Shown: piece after piece, positions 35,743 through 43,664 of the stretch | Layout of the letters: each line of letters opens with the position of its first letter | How positions within the stretch are numbered: the first letter of the stretch is position 1 | Assembly: GCF_030252345.1 (NCBI RefSeq) | Contig: NZ_CP126980.1 | Coordinates: 3,797,501-3,861,500 of the forward strand | Length of the DNA: 64,000 nucleotides | Direction: 5' to 3' | Origin: Actinoplanes oblitus | GTDB taxonomy: Bacteria > Actinomycetota > Actinomycetes > Mycobacteriales > Micromonosporaceae | Position numbers and translations under genes: made by a program | Notes under the pieces: model-generated | Database searches by the model: none | What the model was told of the DNA's origin: nothing | What the model saw: only the letters and a program-made list of their open reading frames with translations

Positions 35743-36702
35743 GTGAAGACTTCCTCCTTCTCGACCCCGCTACGGCTCCTCGTGGCGCTGGCCATGGCAG
35801 TCCTCGCGGTGGCCGCCGCACCCGCCCCGGCGTCCGCCGGTCGGACGCCCACCCGTCTGATCATCGATACCGACTTCGGCCAGTGGTGGGACGACGTCGC
35901 CGCCGTCGCCGCCGCGCACACCGCTGCCGACCAGGGCAGAACCCGAATCCTCGGCATGATGACCGACGTCCGGAACGACTGGAACGCGCCCGCGCTGGAC
36001 GCGCTCAACACCTGGTACGGCCGGCCCGGCATCCCGATCGGCGTCACCGCCGGCGCCGCCCCGGTCGATCAGAACTACAGCCGGCTGCTCGCCGAGAACT
36101 ACCCGCACGCCGGGCGGACCGAGGACTCGGTGGCGCTGTACCGCCGGCTGCTGCGGTCGCAGCCCGACCACAGCGTGACGATCCTGTCGATCGGTTCGCT
36201 CACCGGCCTGTCCCGGCTGCTGAAGACCGACCGCGCCCTGGTCGCCCGCAAGGTCGCCCGTGCCGTCGTCATGGGCGGCGAGTACCCGGCCGCCACCGCG
36301 CCGGAGTGGAACTTCGGTCTCGACCTCGACGCCACCCGGCACGTGGTGGCCGGCTGGCCCACCCCAATCGTGTTCGACGGCTTCGAGACCGGCCTGCCCG
36401 TGCTCGTCGGCAACAACGTCTGCGCCACCCACCCGGCCGGCAGCCCGGTCCGCGCCGCCTTCGACGTGCTGTACGGCTGCGGCACCACCCAGCACGACGG
36501 CACCTGGGATCCGACCGCGCTGTACTACGCCATCTACGGCCCCGACGGCGTCTTCCGCCTGTCCGGCTCCGGCGGCCACAACGTCGTCACCCCGGACGGC
36601 CTCAACACCTGGACCGTCGGCGGCCACCGTCAGCAGTACCTCGTCCTCACCGACCCGGCCGCCCTCACCTCGAAACTCGACGCCCTGATCGACGCCGTTT
36701 AG
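35743..36702 (+). CDS. Secreted nucleoside hydrolase-like protein
   Basis: About 319 aa from GTG 35743; signal peptide LLVALAMAVLAVAAAPAPAS, cut near ASAG. The IUNH fold signature is present: RLIIDTDFGQWWDDVAAVAA (the DTD..DD calcium site, here D-F-G-Q-W-W-D-D with one extra residue), VTILSIGSLTGLSRLL and VVMGGEY. Normal enzymes have DTDPGxDDA, so the metal loop is altered and the classical N/D active-site residues near the C-terminus (HDP) appear as QHDGTWDPTALYYAIYG. Exported members may use nucleosides or related ribosides outside the cell. A CebR-like operator precedes it. Confidence 0.85.
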   Translation: MKTSSFSTPLRLLVALAMAVLAVAAAPAPASAGRTPTRLIIDTDFGQWWDDVAAVAAAHTAADQGRTRILGMMTDVRNDWNAPALDALNTWYGRPGIPIGVTAGAAPVDQNYSRLLAENYPHAGRTEDSVALYRRLLRSQPDHSVTILSIGSLTGLSRLLKTDRALVARKVARAVVMGGEYPAATAPEWNFGLDLDATRHVVAGWPTPIVFDGFETGLPVLVGNNVCATHPAGSPVRAAFDVLYGCGTTQHDGTWDPTALYYAIYGPDGVFRLSGSGGHNVVTPDGLNTWTVGGHRQQYLVLTDPAALTSKLDALIDAV

Positions 36703-36878
36703 TCCCGGAGCGCTCGCGCGCCCGGCCCCGGTCGCGTCCGCCGACACCCCGCAGGTCGTGGCCGCCTGACGGGATGCCGATTCCCGGAAGGCCATCAGCC
36801 GTCCGCGGCACCACGCCTCTGATCGCGGCGTGCGCGCGACGCCGTCGTCCCATCCGTGAATGCATGCCGCGACCCGGG

Positions 36879-37373
36879 CTGGTCGCTGTGGTGGTGTCGC
36901 GGGCCGGGATGGGGTCGTGGGTGCCAGCCGGGCCCGTGGGGCTGGTCGCTGTGGTGGTGTCGCGGGCCGGGATGGGGTCGTGGGTGCCAGCCGGGCGCGT
37001 GGGGCTGGTCGCTGTGGTGGTGTCGCGGGCCGGGATGGGGTCGTGGGTGCCAGCCGGGCGCGTGGGGCTGGTCGCTGTGGTGGTGTCGCGGGCCGGGATG
37101 GGGTCGTGGGTGCCAGCCGGGCGCGTGGGGCTGGTCGCTGTGGTGGTGTCGCGGGCCGGGATGGGGTCGTGGGTGCCAGCCGGGCGCGTGGGGCTGGTCG
37201 CTGTGGTGGTGTCGCGGGCCGGGATGGGGTCGTGGGTGCCAGCCGGGCGCGTGGGGCTGGTCGCTGTGGTGGTGTCGCGGGCCGGGATGGGGTCGTGGGT
37301 GCCAGCCGGGCTCGTGGGGCTGGTCGCTGTGGTGGTGTCCCGGGCCGGGACAGGACCGTGAGCGCCAGCCGGG
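36879..37373. repeat. 63-bp tandem repeat array, seven full copies plus a degenerate eighth
   Basis: Units start CTGGTCGCTGTGGTGGTGTC and are almost identical; they differ mainly at one base (C, G or T in GGGCNCGTGG). Each junction can form a 6-bp hairpin CCAGCC-GGGCGCGTGG-GGCTGG, and the variable base falls in the loop. The last copy has several changes. Because 63 is divisible by three and the unit has no stops, many frames on both strands stay open; none has a convincing start or ribosome site. It lies between the nucleoside hydrolase and AlkB genes, outside both. Confidence 0.95.
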
Positions 37374-37436
37374 ACTGCGGAACAGCGAGCGGATCGGGTC
37401 GGTATCACGGCTGACCGACCAGCGGGGCCGGGAATG

Positions 37437-37470
37437 CCAACGCCTCCCAGGGGGCACCGGGAGGCGTTGG
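37437..37470. terminator. Perfect 12-bp hairpin downstream of alkB
   Basis: CCAACGCCTCCC pairs with GGGAGGCGTTGG around a 10-base loop, 47 bases past the alkB stop on the minus strand. It separates alkB from the tandem repeat array. Confidence 0.75.
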
Positions 37471-37500
37471 TGATCGGGGCGGCGCCGCGTGACTCCACCG

Positions 37501-37512
37501 GCGTACCGGAAA
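37501..37512. repeat. Dispersed element half, GCGTACCGGAAA
   Basis: Reverse complement of the TTTCCGGTACGC motif found at 12854 and 28645; here it abuts the 3' end of alkB. Confidence 0.45.
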
Positions 37513-37516
37513 GGGG

Positions 37517-38623
37517 TCAGGGTTTGGTGTTGGCCAGAGACGCGTCGCCGTTGTAGTGGCTGAGGACCCGGGGGTCCATGATCCGGTGCCACAGTGGTGG
37601 GATCAGGGCGAGCACCAGCATCGTGGCGTAACCCGCCGGCAGTTGCGGGGAGACGTCGAAGGTGCGCAGCGTCTGGTAACGGCGCAGCGGGTTGGCGTGG
37701 TGGTCGCTGTGGCGCTGCAGCTGGAACAGGAAGACGTTGGTGGTCAGGCGGTCGCTGTTCCAGCTGTGCCGCGGGTCGACCTTCTCGTAGCGGCCGGTGG
37801 CGGTGCGCTGCCGCAGCAGCCCATAGTGTTCCAGATAGTTGACCGCCTCCAGCACCGAGAAGCCGACCACCGCCTGCAACGCCAGGAAGATCAGCACGCC
37901 GGGGCCGAAGGCGACCGTGAGGGCCGTGAAGAGCAGCGCCGTCATCGCCCAGGCGTTCAGGATGTCGTTGCGGAAAGACCACGGGCTGCGCCCGCGGAGC
38001 CGGTGCCGGCTGGTCTCCAGCCGCCAGGCCGACAACAGACTTCCCTTTACGGTACGCGGCCAGAACCTCCAGAACGACTCCCCGAGCCGGGAACTCGCCG
38101 GGTCCTCGGGGGTCGCCACCCGGACGTGGTGGCCGCGGTTGTGTTCGACGAAGAAGTGGCCGTAACCGGTCGGCGCCAGCGCGATCTTGGACAGCCAGCG
38201 TTCCAGTGACTCGCGCTTGTGGCCGAGCTCGTGGGCGGTGTTGATGGCGATGCCGTTGACCAGCCCGGCGGTGAGCACCAGCCCGGCGGCACCGGCGACT
38301 CCCGGGCCGCGGGTCCAGATCGCGCAGGTCATCACCAGGGCGGCGTACTGCGCGGGCAGGAACAGGTAGGTGATCCAGCGGTAGTAGGGGGAGGCCTGCA
38401 ACGCCGGCACCACCTCCTCGGGCGGGTTGGCGCGGTCGTCGCCGACCAGCAGATCGATCACCGGGATGACGCCGAGGATGAAGACCGGGGTCAGCCACCA
38501 GGCCCAGGCGGACCCGGCGGTGGCGTCGAGCAGCAGGGCGGCGAAGGGCAGCACGGGCACGACGAGGGCGAGCGGCCAGAGGGGGCGTTTGGTGTCCCGC
38601 CAGGGGACGACGGCGGCGGTCAT
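37517..38623 (-). CDS. alkB: Alkane 1-monooxygenase
   Basis: About 368 aa. Integral-membrane non-haem diiron hydroxylase that oxidises medium-chain n-alkanes to 1-alcohols with rubredoxin as electron donor. Six membrane helices and all His motifs are present: HELGHKRE, EHNRGHHVRVATPEDPA, NYLEHYGL, and LQRHSDHHANPLRRYQ. ATG 38623 (MTAAVVPWRDTKRPLWPL); no ribosome site is visible, so it may be leaderless or start differently. No rubredoxin gene follows, unlike the usual actinobacterial alkB-rubA-rubA-tetR order; electron carriers must be elsewhere. Upstream lies a TetR regulator in the same orientation. Confidence 0.95.
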   Translation of the reverse strand: MTAAVVPWRDTKRPLWPLALVVPVLPFAALLLDATAGSAWAWWLTPVFILGVIPVIDLLVGDDRANPPEEVVPALQASPYYRWITYLFLPAQYAALVMTCAIWTRGPGVAGAAGLVLTAGLVNGIAINTAHELGHKRESLERWLSKIALAPTGYGHFFVEHNRGHHVRVATPEDPASSRLGESFWRFWPRTVKGSLLSAWRLETSRHRLRGRSPWSFRNDILNAWAMTALLFTALTVAFGPGVLIFLALQAVVGFSVLEAVNYLEHYGLLRQRTATGRYEKVDPRHSWNSDRLTTNVFLFQLQRHSDHHANPLRRYQTLRTFDVSPQLPAGYATMLVLALIPPLWHRIMDPRVLSHYNGDASLANTKP

Positions 38624-38978
38624 GCATCGATGCTTTACAAACGAAGCCGTCGTGTCAATAGAGTGGACAGCAACGTGGCTTTTGTCGGCATGATGGGTCC
38701 TGCGGGCCGCAGCGGCACGCCGGAAGCCGCGGAGCCGAGAAGGCGGGGGCCGCAGCGGCACGCCGGAAGCCGTGGGGCCCAGAAAGCGGGGCCGGGAAGG
38801 CGAGGCCGGGAAGGCGGGTGGGGGAGGCGAGGCCGGGGAAGGCAAGGCCGGGAAGGCGAGGGCGTGAAGGAGGTGGGGAAGAAGGCGAAGCGCGGGGAAG
38901 GCGAGGCGAAGAGGGGTGGTGCGGAAAGGTGGGGTCGAGAAGAAGGGCCCGCCAGGGTGCTCACCGGGCGGAACGTGG
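38624..38978. other. Non-coding gap between the TetR and alkB genes with purine-rich tract
   Basis: 38704-38789 holds two copies of a 43-bp unit (shared core GGGCCGCAGCGGCACGCCGG). 38785-38950 is almost pure G/A on the plus strand with many GGG/GGGG runs (GGGTGGGGG, GGTGGGG), able to form G-quadruplex or triplex structures. A TTGACA-like -35 on the minus strand is at 38653-38658, about 30 bases before the alkB ATG, with TGTAAA nearby at a short spacing. No gene seen. Confidence 0.6.
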
Positions 38979-39569
38979 TTACCGCATCAGGCGGGCGAAG
39001 ACCTCGGCCAGGGCGTCCGCCGAGGTCTCCGGAGGGCCGGACGGCAACATCAGGTGGCTCACGGTGAGCCGCACGATCGACTCGCCGGCCAGCCTCGTGG
39101 TCGCCGGATCGGCCGCCGGCAGGCAGGCCGCGGCCCACTCCTCGATCACCGCGCAGGCCGCGCTCAGCAGCAGGTCGGAGCGGGTGGTGAGGAAGGGGAG
39201 CAGCTCGCCGGCCCCGCCGGGCGCGCTGGTCAGGATCGCCTTGATCAGCGGGTTGCCGGCGGCCTCGCGCAGCGTGTGCAGGATGGCCGCGTGCCCGGCG
39301 GCACGGACGTCGTCGCCGTGCTCGTGCAGCCGGGCCCGGACCGCGGTGGTGAACTCGTCGATCTCCCGGACGGCGAGCGCCTCGGCGAGACCGGCCCGGG
39401 TGCTGAACTCGTTGTAGACGGTCTGCCGGCTGACGCCGACCGAACGGGCCACGTCGGCCATCCGCACCCGGTCCCAGCCGTTGGCCACGGTCAGCTCCCG
39501 GGCCGCGGTGACCAGGGCGTCCCGCAGCCTGGCCCGGTTGGCGTCACGGTAGGAGAGCGCTGATTCCAT
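38979..39569 (-). CDS. TetR family regulator, likely of alkB
   Basis: About 196 aa. N-terminal TetR helix-turn-helix RVRMADVARSVGVSRQTVYN, EFSTRAGLAEALA, followed by an all-helical ligand domain (EIDEFTTAVRARLHEHGDDV to ETSADALAEVFARLMR). The recognition helix and order match regulators encoded with actinobacterial alkB, which repress or activate alkane oxidation in response to alkanes or fatty acids. Same strand as alkB, 355 bases upstream, so it may be transcribed separately. Start 39569 (MESALSYRDANRARLRDALV) without a clear ribosome site. Confidence 0.9.
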   Translation of the reverse strand: MESALSYRDANRARLRDALVTAARELTVANGWDRVRMADVARSVGVSRQTVYNEFSTRAGLAEALAVREIDEFTTAVRARLHEHGDDVRAAGHAAILHTLREAAGNPLIKAILTSAPGGAGELLPFLTTRSDLLLSAACAVIEEWAAACLPAADPATTRLAGESIVRLTVSHLMLPSGPPETSADALAEVFARLMR

Positions 39570-39612
39570 GGCGCGCCCAGCTTACCCAGCACCCGGGTCA
39601 CCGGCTTCCGGC

Positions 39613-39622
39613 CGTACCGAAA
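39613..39622. repeat. Dispersed element half, CGTACCGAAA
   Basis: Same right half as at 28675-28685, preceded by GGCTTCCGGC, between the TetR start and the WD40 gene end. Confidence 0.4.
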
Positions 39623-39623
39623 G

Positions 39624-40865
39624 CTATTCAGCGGTGATGTGCCACAGCCGGACCTTGTCGTCCGCGCCCGCCGTGATCAGGCGTTTGCCGTTGCGGCTGA
39701 TCCGCAGCGCCCAGATCGGGCCGGTGTGCCCGGTCAGCGGCTTTCCCTCGGGGCTGCCGGTGGCCGGGTCCCACAGGCGTGCGGTGCCGTCGTCGCTGCC
39801 GGTGGCGAGCACCTTTCCGTTGCGGCTGAACCGCATGGCGCGCACCGGTCCGCTGTGGCCGGTCAGGGGAGCGGTGGCCGCCCGGCGGGTTGCGGTGTTC
39901 CACAGCTGGACGCTGTTGTCGCCGCCGGAGGAGGTGGCCAGCAGTTTGCCGTGGCGGCTGAAGGTGAGGGCGTAGACCGGCCCGGTGCTGGTCGTGATCG
40001 GTTCGCCGGCGGGCTTGCCGGTGGCCGGGTTCCACAGCCGGACCAGGTTGCCGCCACCGGAGGCGGCCAGCAGCTTGCCGTCCGGGCTGAAGCTCATCGC
40101 GTAGATCGGGGCGGCGCCCACGATCAGCGGCTCGCCGATGGGCCGGCCGGTGCCGGTCTCCCACAGCCGCACCGTGTTGTCCGCGCCGGAGCTCGCCAGG
40201 CGCTTGCCGTCCGGGCTGAACACCACCGAACCGATGGCGCCGGCGTGACCCCGCAGGGTGCGCAGCGCGCGGCCGGTGGCCGGATCCCACAGCCGGATGG
40301 TCGCGTCGTCGCCGGCGGTGGCGAGCAGGTCGCCGGCCTTGGTGAACGCCACCGAGCGCACCGCCCCGTCGTGGCCGGTCAGCGGCGGCCCCGATCGCTT
40401 GCCGGTGGCCGGATCCCAGAGCGACACCTCGCGATCACCGGCGACCGCCAGCAGCTTGCCGTCGGAGCTGTACATGATGGTGCGGACCGCTCCGGCGTAG
40501 CCGGCGAGCGGCGGTCCCGACGGGCGACCGGTCGCGGCGTTCCACAGGCGCACCGCTCCCTTGCTCACGGTGGCGAGGACCTTGCCGTCCGGGCGCAGGG
40601 CGATGAGCCCGTTCTCGCCGGGCACGACGGCGCGGGAGCGGGCGGTCCTGGCGGCCGAGGCGTGCCCGACGGCGCGGGAGCGGGCGGTCCTGGCGGCCGA
40701 GGCGTGCCCGTCGGTGCGGGAGCCGGCGGTGCCGGTGACCGAGGCGTGCCCGACGGGATTCGGCGGCGCGGCGAGCGCGGGCTGCGAGATGGCGATGACG
40801 GTGGAAGCGAGCAAGCCGGTCACGGCCGCGGCGACGACCCCGTAGCTGATGTTCTTGGTAGTCAC
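39624..40865 (-). CDS. Secreted WD40 beta-propeller protein
   Basis: About 413 aa. Signal peptide (VVAAAVTGLLASTVIAISQP, cut near ALAAP), then three 14-residue repeats (GHASVTGTAGSRTD, then GHASAARTARSRAV twice), then eight WD40 repeats, for example TGHDGAVRSVAFTKAGDLLA and TAGDDATIRLWDPATG. The last repeat ends VRLWHITAE at the C-terminus, so the propeller is complete. No enzyme domain. Free WD40 propellers outside the cell are uncommon and probably bind protein or glycan. ATG 40865 (MTTKNISYG). Followed on the same strand by its own gap; the RCC1 gene is upstream. Confidence 0.9.
   Translation of the reverse strand: MTTKNISYGVVAAAVTGLLASTVIAISQPALAAPPNPVGHASVTGTAGSRTDGHASAARTARSRAVGHASAARTARSRAVVPGENGLIALRPDGKVLATVSKGAVRLWNAATGRPSGPPLAGYAGAVRTIMYSSDGKLLAVAGDREVSLWDPATGKRSGPPLTGHDGAVRSVAFTKAGDLLATAGDDATIRLWDPATGRALRTLRGHAGAIGSVVFSPDGKRLASSGADNTVRLWETGTGRPIGEPLIVGAAPIYAMSFSPDGKLLAASGGGNLVRLWNPATGKPAGEPITTSTGPVYALTFSRHGKLLATSSGGDNSVQLWNTATRRAATAPLTGHSGPVRAMRFSRNGKVLATGSDDGTARLWDPATGSPEGKPLTGHTGPIWALRISRNGKRLITAGADDKVRLWHITAE
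40626..40752 (-). repeat. 42-bp repeat, three copies, inside the WD40 gene
   Basis: Two nearly identical and one diverged copy encode the 14-residue repeat between signal peptide and propeller. Multiples of 42 keep the frame, so copy number can change length of this linker. Confidence 0.8.
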
Positions 40866-41038
40866 TTTGGCAATGTAACCGCCTTGTTGGGGGGATTTGC
40901 GCTGTTAGTCGCAGTCCATCACCCCGGGTGGTCACGGACCTCGGTGCGGAAGGGCTGTCCCGCCGGGGGAGTGCGGTCACGGCTCCAGCGGTACCGCGTA
41001 CCGCGCCGCGATCTCCGCCCGGCCGGTGTCCGGCCGAG

Positions 41039-41079
41039 CCGGCCCGCACCGCCGTCGGGGTGACTGCGGTGCGGGCCGG
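41039..41079. terminator. Perfect 13-bp hairpin after the RCC1 gene
   Basis: CCGGCCCGCACCG pairs with CGGTGCGGGCCGG around a 15-base loop, 10 bases past the RCC1 stop on the minus strand. Confidence 0.75.
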
Positions 41080-41089
41080 GGGACTCGGC

Positions 41090-42226
41090 TCAGAAGGTGA
41101 CCTGGGCCGGGGTGAGGTGCGCGGTGGTGGTGCCGTCGCCGAGCTGGCTGTTGGCGTTGTTGCCCCAGCACCAGAGGCTCGCGTCGGCGCGGAAGCCGCA
41201 CGTGTGGTAGCCGGTGACGTGCTGCGGCGTCCAGGTGGTGGCGGTGCCCACGCGTACCGGAGCAGTGCGGTTGGTGGTGGTGTCGTCGCCCACCTGGCCG
41301 GCCATGTTGTTGCCCCAGCACCACAGGGTGCCGTCGGTACGGTCGGCGCAGACCGAGTTGAAACCGGCGTCAACCCGGCTCCAGGTGGTGCCGGCGACCT
41401 GGACCGGCGCGGTCTGGTAGGTGGTGCCGGTGCCGAGCTGGCCGTAACCGTTGTCGCCCCAGCACCACAGGGTGGCGTCGGTGCGGGTGGCGCAGGCGAA
41501 GGCGTATCCGGCCGAGACGCTCGCCCAGGTGGTGCCGGTGCCGACCTGGGCCGGCGTGGTGGCGGCGGTGAGCCGGCCGAGGCCCAGCTGACCGTCGCCG
41601 TTGTCGCCCCAGCACCACAGGGTGCCGTCGGTACGCGTCCCGCAGGTGTGCCCGAACCCGGTGGAGACACCGGCCCAGTTGGTAGCGGTACCAACCTGCA
41701 GCGGGGCCGTCGCGTAGTACACCGACGAGGTCACGCCCAGCTGGCTGAGCCGGTTGAAGCCCCAGCACCAGAGCGTGCCGTCGGTACGGGTGGCGCAGGT
41801 GTGACTGTCCCCGGCGCTGACGCTCGCCCAGCCGGTCAGGGTGCCCACCCGGGTCGGGGTGTTGCGGTTCGTGGTGCTGCCGTCGCCGAGCTGGCCACGG
41901 GTGTTGGCGCCCCAGCACCACAGCGAGCCGTCCGCCTGGGTGCCGCAGGTGTAGCTGGTGCCGGCGTCGATGCTCGCCCAGGTGGTGGCGGTGCCGACGC
42001 GTACCGGACTGGTCTTCTTGACGGTGGTGCCGTCGCCGAGCTGGCCCTTGGTGTTGTCGCCCCAGCACCACAGGCTCGCGTCGGCGCGGATGGCGCAGGT
42101 GTGCGAGTAGCCGGCGGCGACGGTGGTGGCCGATGGCGGGGCGGCGGTGGCCGGCCCGGCCGTGCCGCCCAGAGCCAGCACCGTCAGTGCGGCGGTGGTG
42201 AGAAGGCGCGCCATGAATGTGCGCAT
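41090..42226 (-). CDS. Secreted RCC1-repeat beta-propeller protein
   Basis: About 378 aa. Start 42226 (MRTFMARLLTTAALTVLALG) has GGAGTGA upstream and a signal peptide cut near ATAAP. Seven RCC1 repeats follow, each about 49 residues with the form SLWCWGDNTKGQLGDGTT and SYTCGTQADGSLWCW. Every blade carries two Cys (TC and WCWG), probably a disulfide per blade, fitting an exported protein. No catalytic domain; RCC1-like propellers in bacteria bind partners and their role is unknown. A perfect CebR-type operator lies 33 bases upstream, so expression may follow cello-oligosaccharide or similar sugars. Confidence 0.92.
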   Translation of the reverse strand: MRTFMARLLTTAALTVLALGGTAGPATAAPPSATTVAAGYSHTCAIRADASLWCWGDNTKGQLGDGTTVKKTSPVRVGTATTWASIDAGTSYTCGTQADGSLWCWGANTRGQLGDGSTTNRNTPTRVGTLTGWASVSAGDSHTCATRTDGTLWCWGFNRLSQLGVTSSVYYATAPLQVGTATNWAGVSTGFGHTCGTRTDGTLWCWGDNGDGQLGLGRLTAATTPAQVGTGTTWASVSAGYAFACATRTDATLWCWGDNGYGQLGTGTTYQTAPVQVAGTTWSRVDAGFNSVCADRTDGTLWCWGNNMAGQVGDDTTTNRTAPVRVGTATTWTPQHVTGYHTCGFRADASLWCWGNNANSQLGDGTTTAHLTPAQVTF

Positions 42227-42258
42227 GTGTCGATCACTCCAAGCCGGGTCGGGATGTG

Positions 42259-42272
42259 TGGGAGCGCTCCCA
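42259..42272. promoter_or_regulatory. Perfect CebR-type operator TGGGAGCGCTCCCA
   Basis: 14-base perfect palindrome identical to the CebR box of Streptomyces. It lies between the RCC1 start codon and a TTGTCA-N15-TTACGA promoter-like pair on the minus strand (42277-42303), that is near the expected transcription start, the usual place for LacI-family repression. Confidence 0.8.
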
Positions 42273-42463
42273 CGACTCGTAACAAAGTTCATACCATTGA
42301 CAACCGACATTGACTAGGAGCGATGTCGTCAGGCGGGACCCGCGGAACCGCCCGGCCGGCGTGCCGATACCGGCTTCGTGCCAGACCCTCTCCCGGGTGC
42401 TGTCCCGGCTTCCCGGCCGGCCATAGAGTGCGCGGAAAGTCGGCCCGGCCAGGGAGGATCCCC

Positions 42464-43030
42464 GTGAGACGGCGTTGGTTCATCGCGGTTCTGTGCGCCA
42501 TGGTGGTCCTGGCGGTCATCGCCGGGATCGCGTTGTCCCGGATGCGACACCCCCGGGACAGCGCCGCCCCCAGGGTCTCCGTGAGCGCGACCGCCGGCTC
42601 GGAGCCGGACGTCACCGCCAGTCCGGAGCCGGACGTCACCGCCACCCATCGCCCGAGGTCCGTACCGACCCACCACGTCACGGCAGCGCCGATCGTCACC
42701 GCGACCACGGACGGCCCGGCCATCGCCTACTTCCGGGTCACCGGCAAGCCGTCCTGCCCGTCCGGCACCAACCAGGCCCCGCACCCCGGCGACCCGGTCA
42801 CCCTGGAATGGAAGGTGACCGGCGCCGACAAGACCACCCTCTCGGTCGACGGTCCCGGCGTCTATGCCGAATACCGCGCCAAGGACTCCGCCACCCTCAC
42901 CTTCTCCTGCGGCGGCGACCCCGGCGCCTACCAGACGCACACCTACCTGCTCACCGCGATCACCCCGGACGGCACCAGGACCAAGAAGCTGACCGTTCAG
43001 GCGAAGATCAACGAGATCACCACCGTCTGA
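42464..43030 (+). CDS. Membrane-anchored Ig-like domain protein
   Basis: About 188 aa from GTG 42464 behind a strong AGGGAGGA. One N-terminal membrane helix (WFIAVLCAMVVLAVIAGIAL), a Thr/Pro/Glu-rich linker, then a beta-sandwich domain PAIAYFRVTGKPSCPSGTNQ, VTLEWKVTGADKTTLSVDGP, ATLTFSCGGDPGAYQTHTYL with two Cys likely disulfide-bonded. It resembles the Ig-like 'serine/threonine kinase extracellular' type modules of actinomycetes, but has no kinase. Function unknown. Confidence 0.8.
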   Translation: MRRRWFIAVLCAMVVLAVIAGIALSRMRHPRDSAAPRVSVSATAGSEPDVTASPEPDVTATHRPRSVPTHHVTAAPIVTATTDGPAIAYFRVTGKPSCPSGTNQAPHPGDPVTLEWKVTGADKTTLSVDGPGVYAEYRAKDSATLTFSCGGDPGAYQTHTYLLTAITPDGTRTKKLTVQAKINEITTV

Positions 43031-43063
43031 TCGGCCCGGGCCGTCCACCCCGAGGCGAGACCG

Positions 43064-43076
43064 ATTTCCGGTACGG
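43064..43076. repeat. Dispersed intergenic element ATTTCCGGTACGG
   Basis: Copy of the 12854 motif in the convergent gap between the Ig-like and VOC genes, followed by an imperfect GC-rich inverted repeat to about 43125. Confidence 0.45.
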
Positions 43077-43139
43077 CCGGGGCGCCCCCGCGCCGTCGCC
43101 GGCGGCACGGCACCGGGAACGGGCGACGGCAAGCGACGA

Positions 43140-43553
43140 CTAGAAACCGTTGTCGGCCAGCCAGCGGGGGTCCGGGGCGACCGACTGGAGCACCTCGACC
43201 AGCAGCCCGTCCGGGCCGGCGACCTGGAACCGGCGCTGCCCCCACGGCTCGGTCACCAGCGGCATGACCACCTCCAGGCCGGCGTCCCGCAGCCGGGTGT
43301 ACTCGGCGTCGACGTCGGCGACCAGGAACGCCAGCAGCGTGCCGACCACGTTCTTGCCCCGCGTCACGGCCGGCCACGACGGGTGGTCGCGCTGCACGAA
43401 GTCCAGGCTCAGGCCCGGGTGGCCGGCGTGCCGGGTGTTGACGTACCAGCCCAGGTCGATGCCGACGGCGAACCCGAAGTGCTCGGCGAACCAGGCGGCG
43501 CTGGCGGCCGGCTCCACCGCGGCCAGCGCCATCCCGACCAAACTGAACTTCAT
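43140..43553 (-). CDS. VOC (glyoxalase/bleomycin resistance) family protein
   Basis: About 137 aa. Paired beta-alpha-beta-beta-beta modules: FSLVGMALAAVEPAASAAWF, AEHFGFAVGIDLGWYV, then GTLLAFLVADVDAEYTRLRD and RRFQVAGPDGLLVEVLQSVA. Members are metal-dependent isomerases, dioxygenases or binding/resistance proteins; the metal-ligand set (His near start, Glu in VEVLQ) is only partly visible because the first position is Val-Gly-Met. Function not inferable. ATG 43553; convergent with the Ig-like gene. Confidence 0.87.
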   Translation of the reverse strand: MKFSLVGMALAAVEPAASAAWFAEHFGFAVGIDLGWYVNTRHAGHPGLSLDFVQRDHPSWPAVTRGKNVVGTLLAFLVADVDAEYTRLRDAGLEVVMPLVTEPWGQRRFQVAGPDGLLVEVLQSVAPDPRWLADNGF

Positions 43554-43636
43554 CAGTGCCTCCTAGCGGGAACCACGATCTGTGGCGGTTCCACGATCGC
43601 CGCCGAGCCGGAACCGATCAACGGCGAAGCCGGCAA

Positions 43637-43664
43637 CCGCCGATAACCGGCGGGTTATCGGCGG
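43637..43664. terminator. Hairpin overlapping the LuxR/AAA stop codon
   Basis: CCGCCGATAACC pairs perfectly with GGTTATCGGCGG around a 4-base loop. The gene's TAA stop (43655-43657) is inside the right arm, so terminator and stop codon share sequence. Confidence 0.65.

Noticed and set aside
36879..37373. CRISPR array
   Set aside because: Repeats are directly contiguous with no unique spacers, the unit is 63 bp and no cas genes are present.
36795..38627. Repeat-bearing open frames across the 63-bp array on both strands
   Set aside because: The unit contains no stops in most frames, so long ORFs arise automatically. None starts with a ribosome site, and they run into the antisense or alternative frame of alkB.
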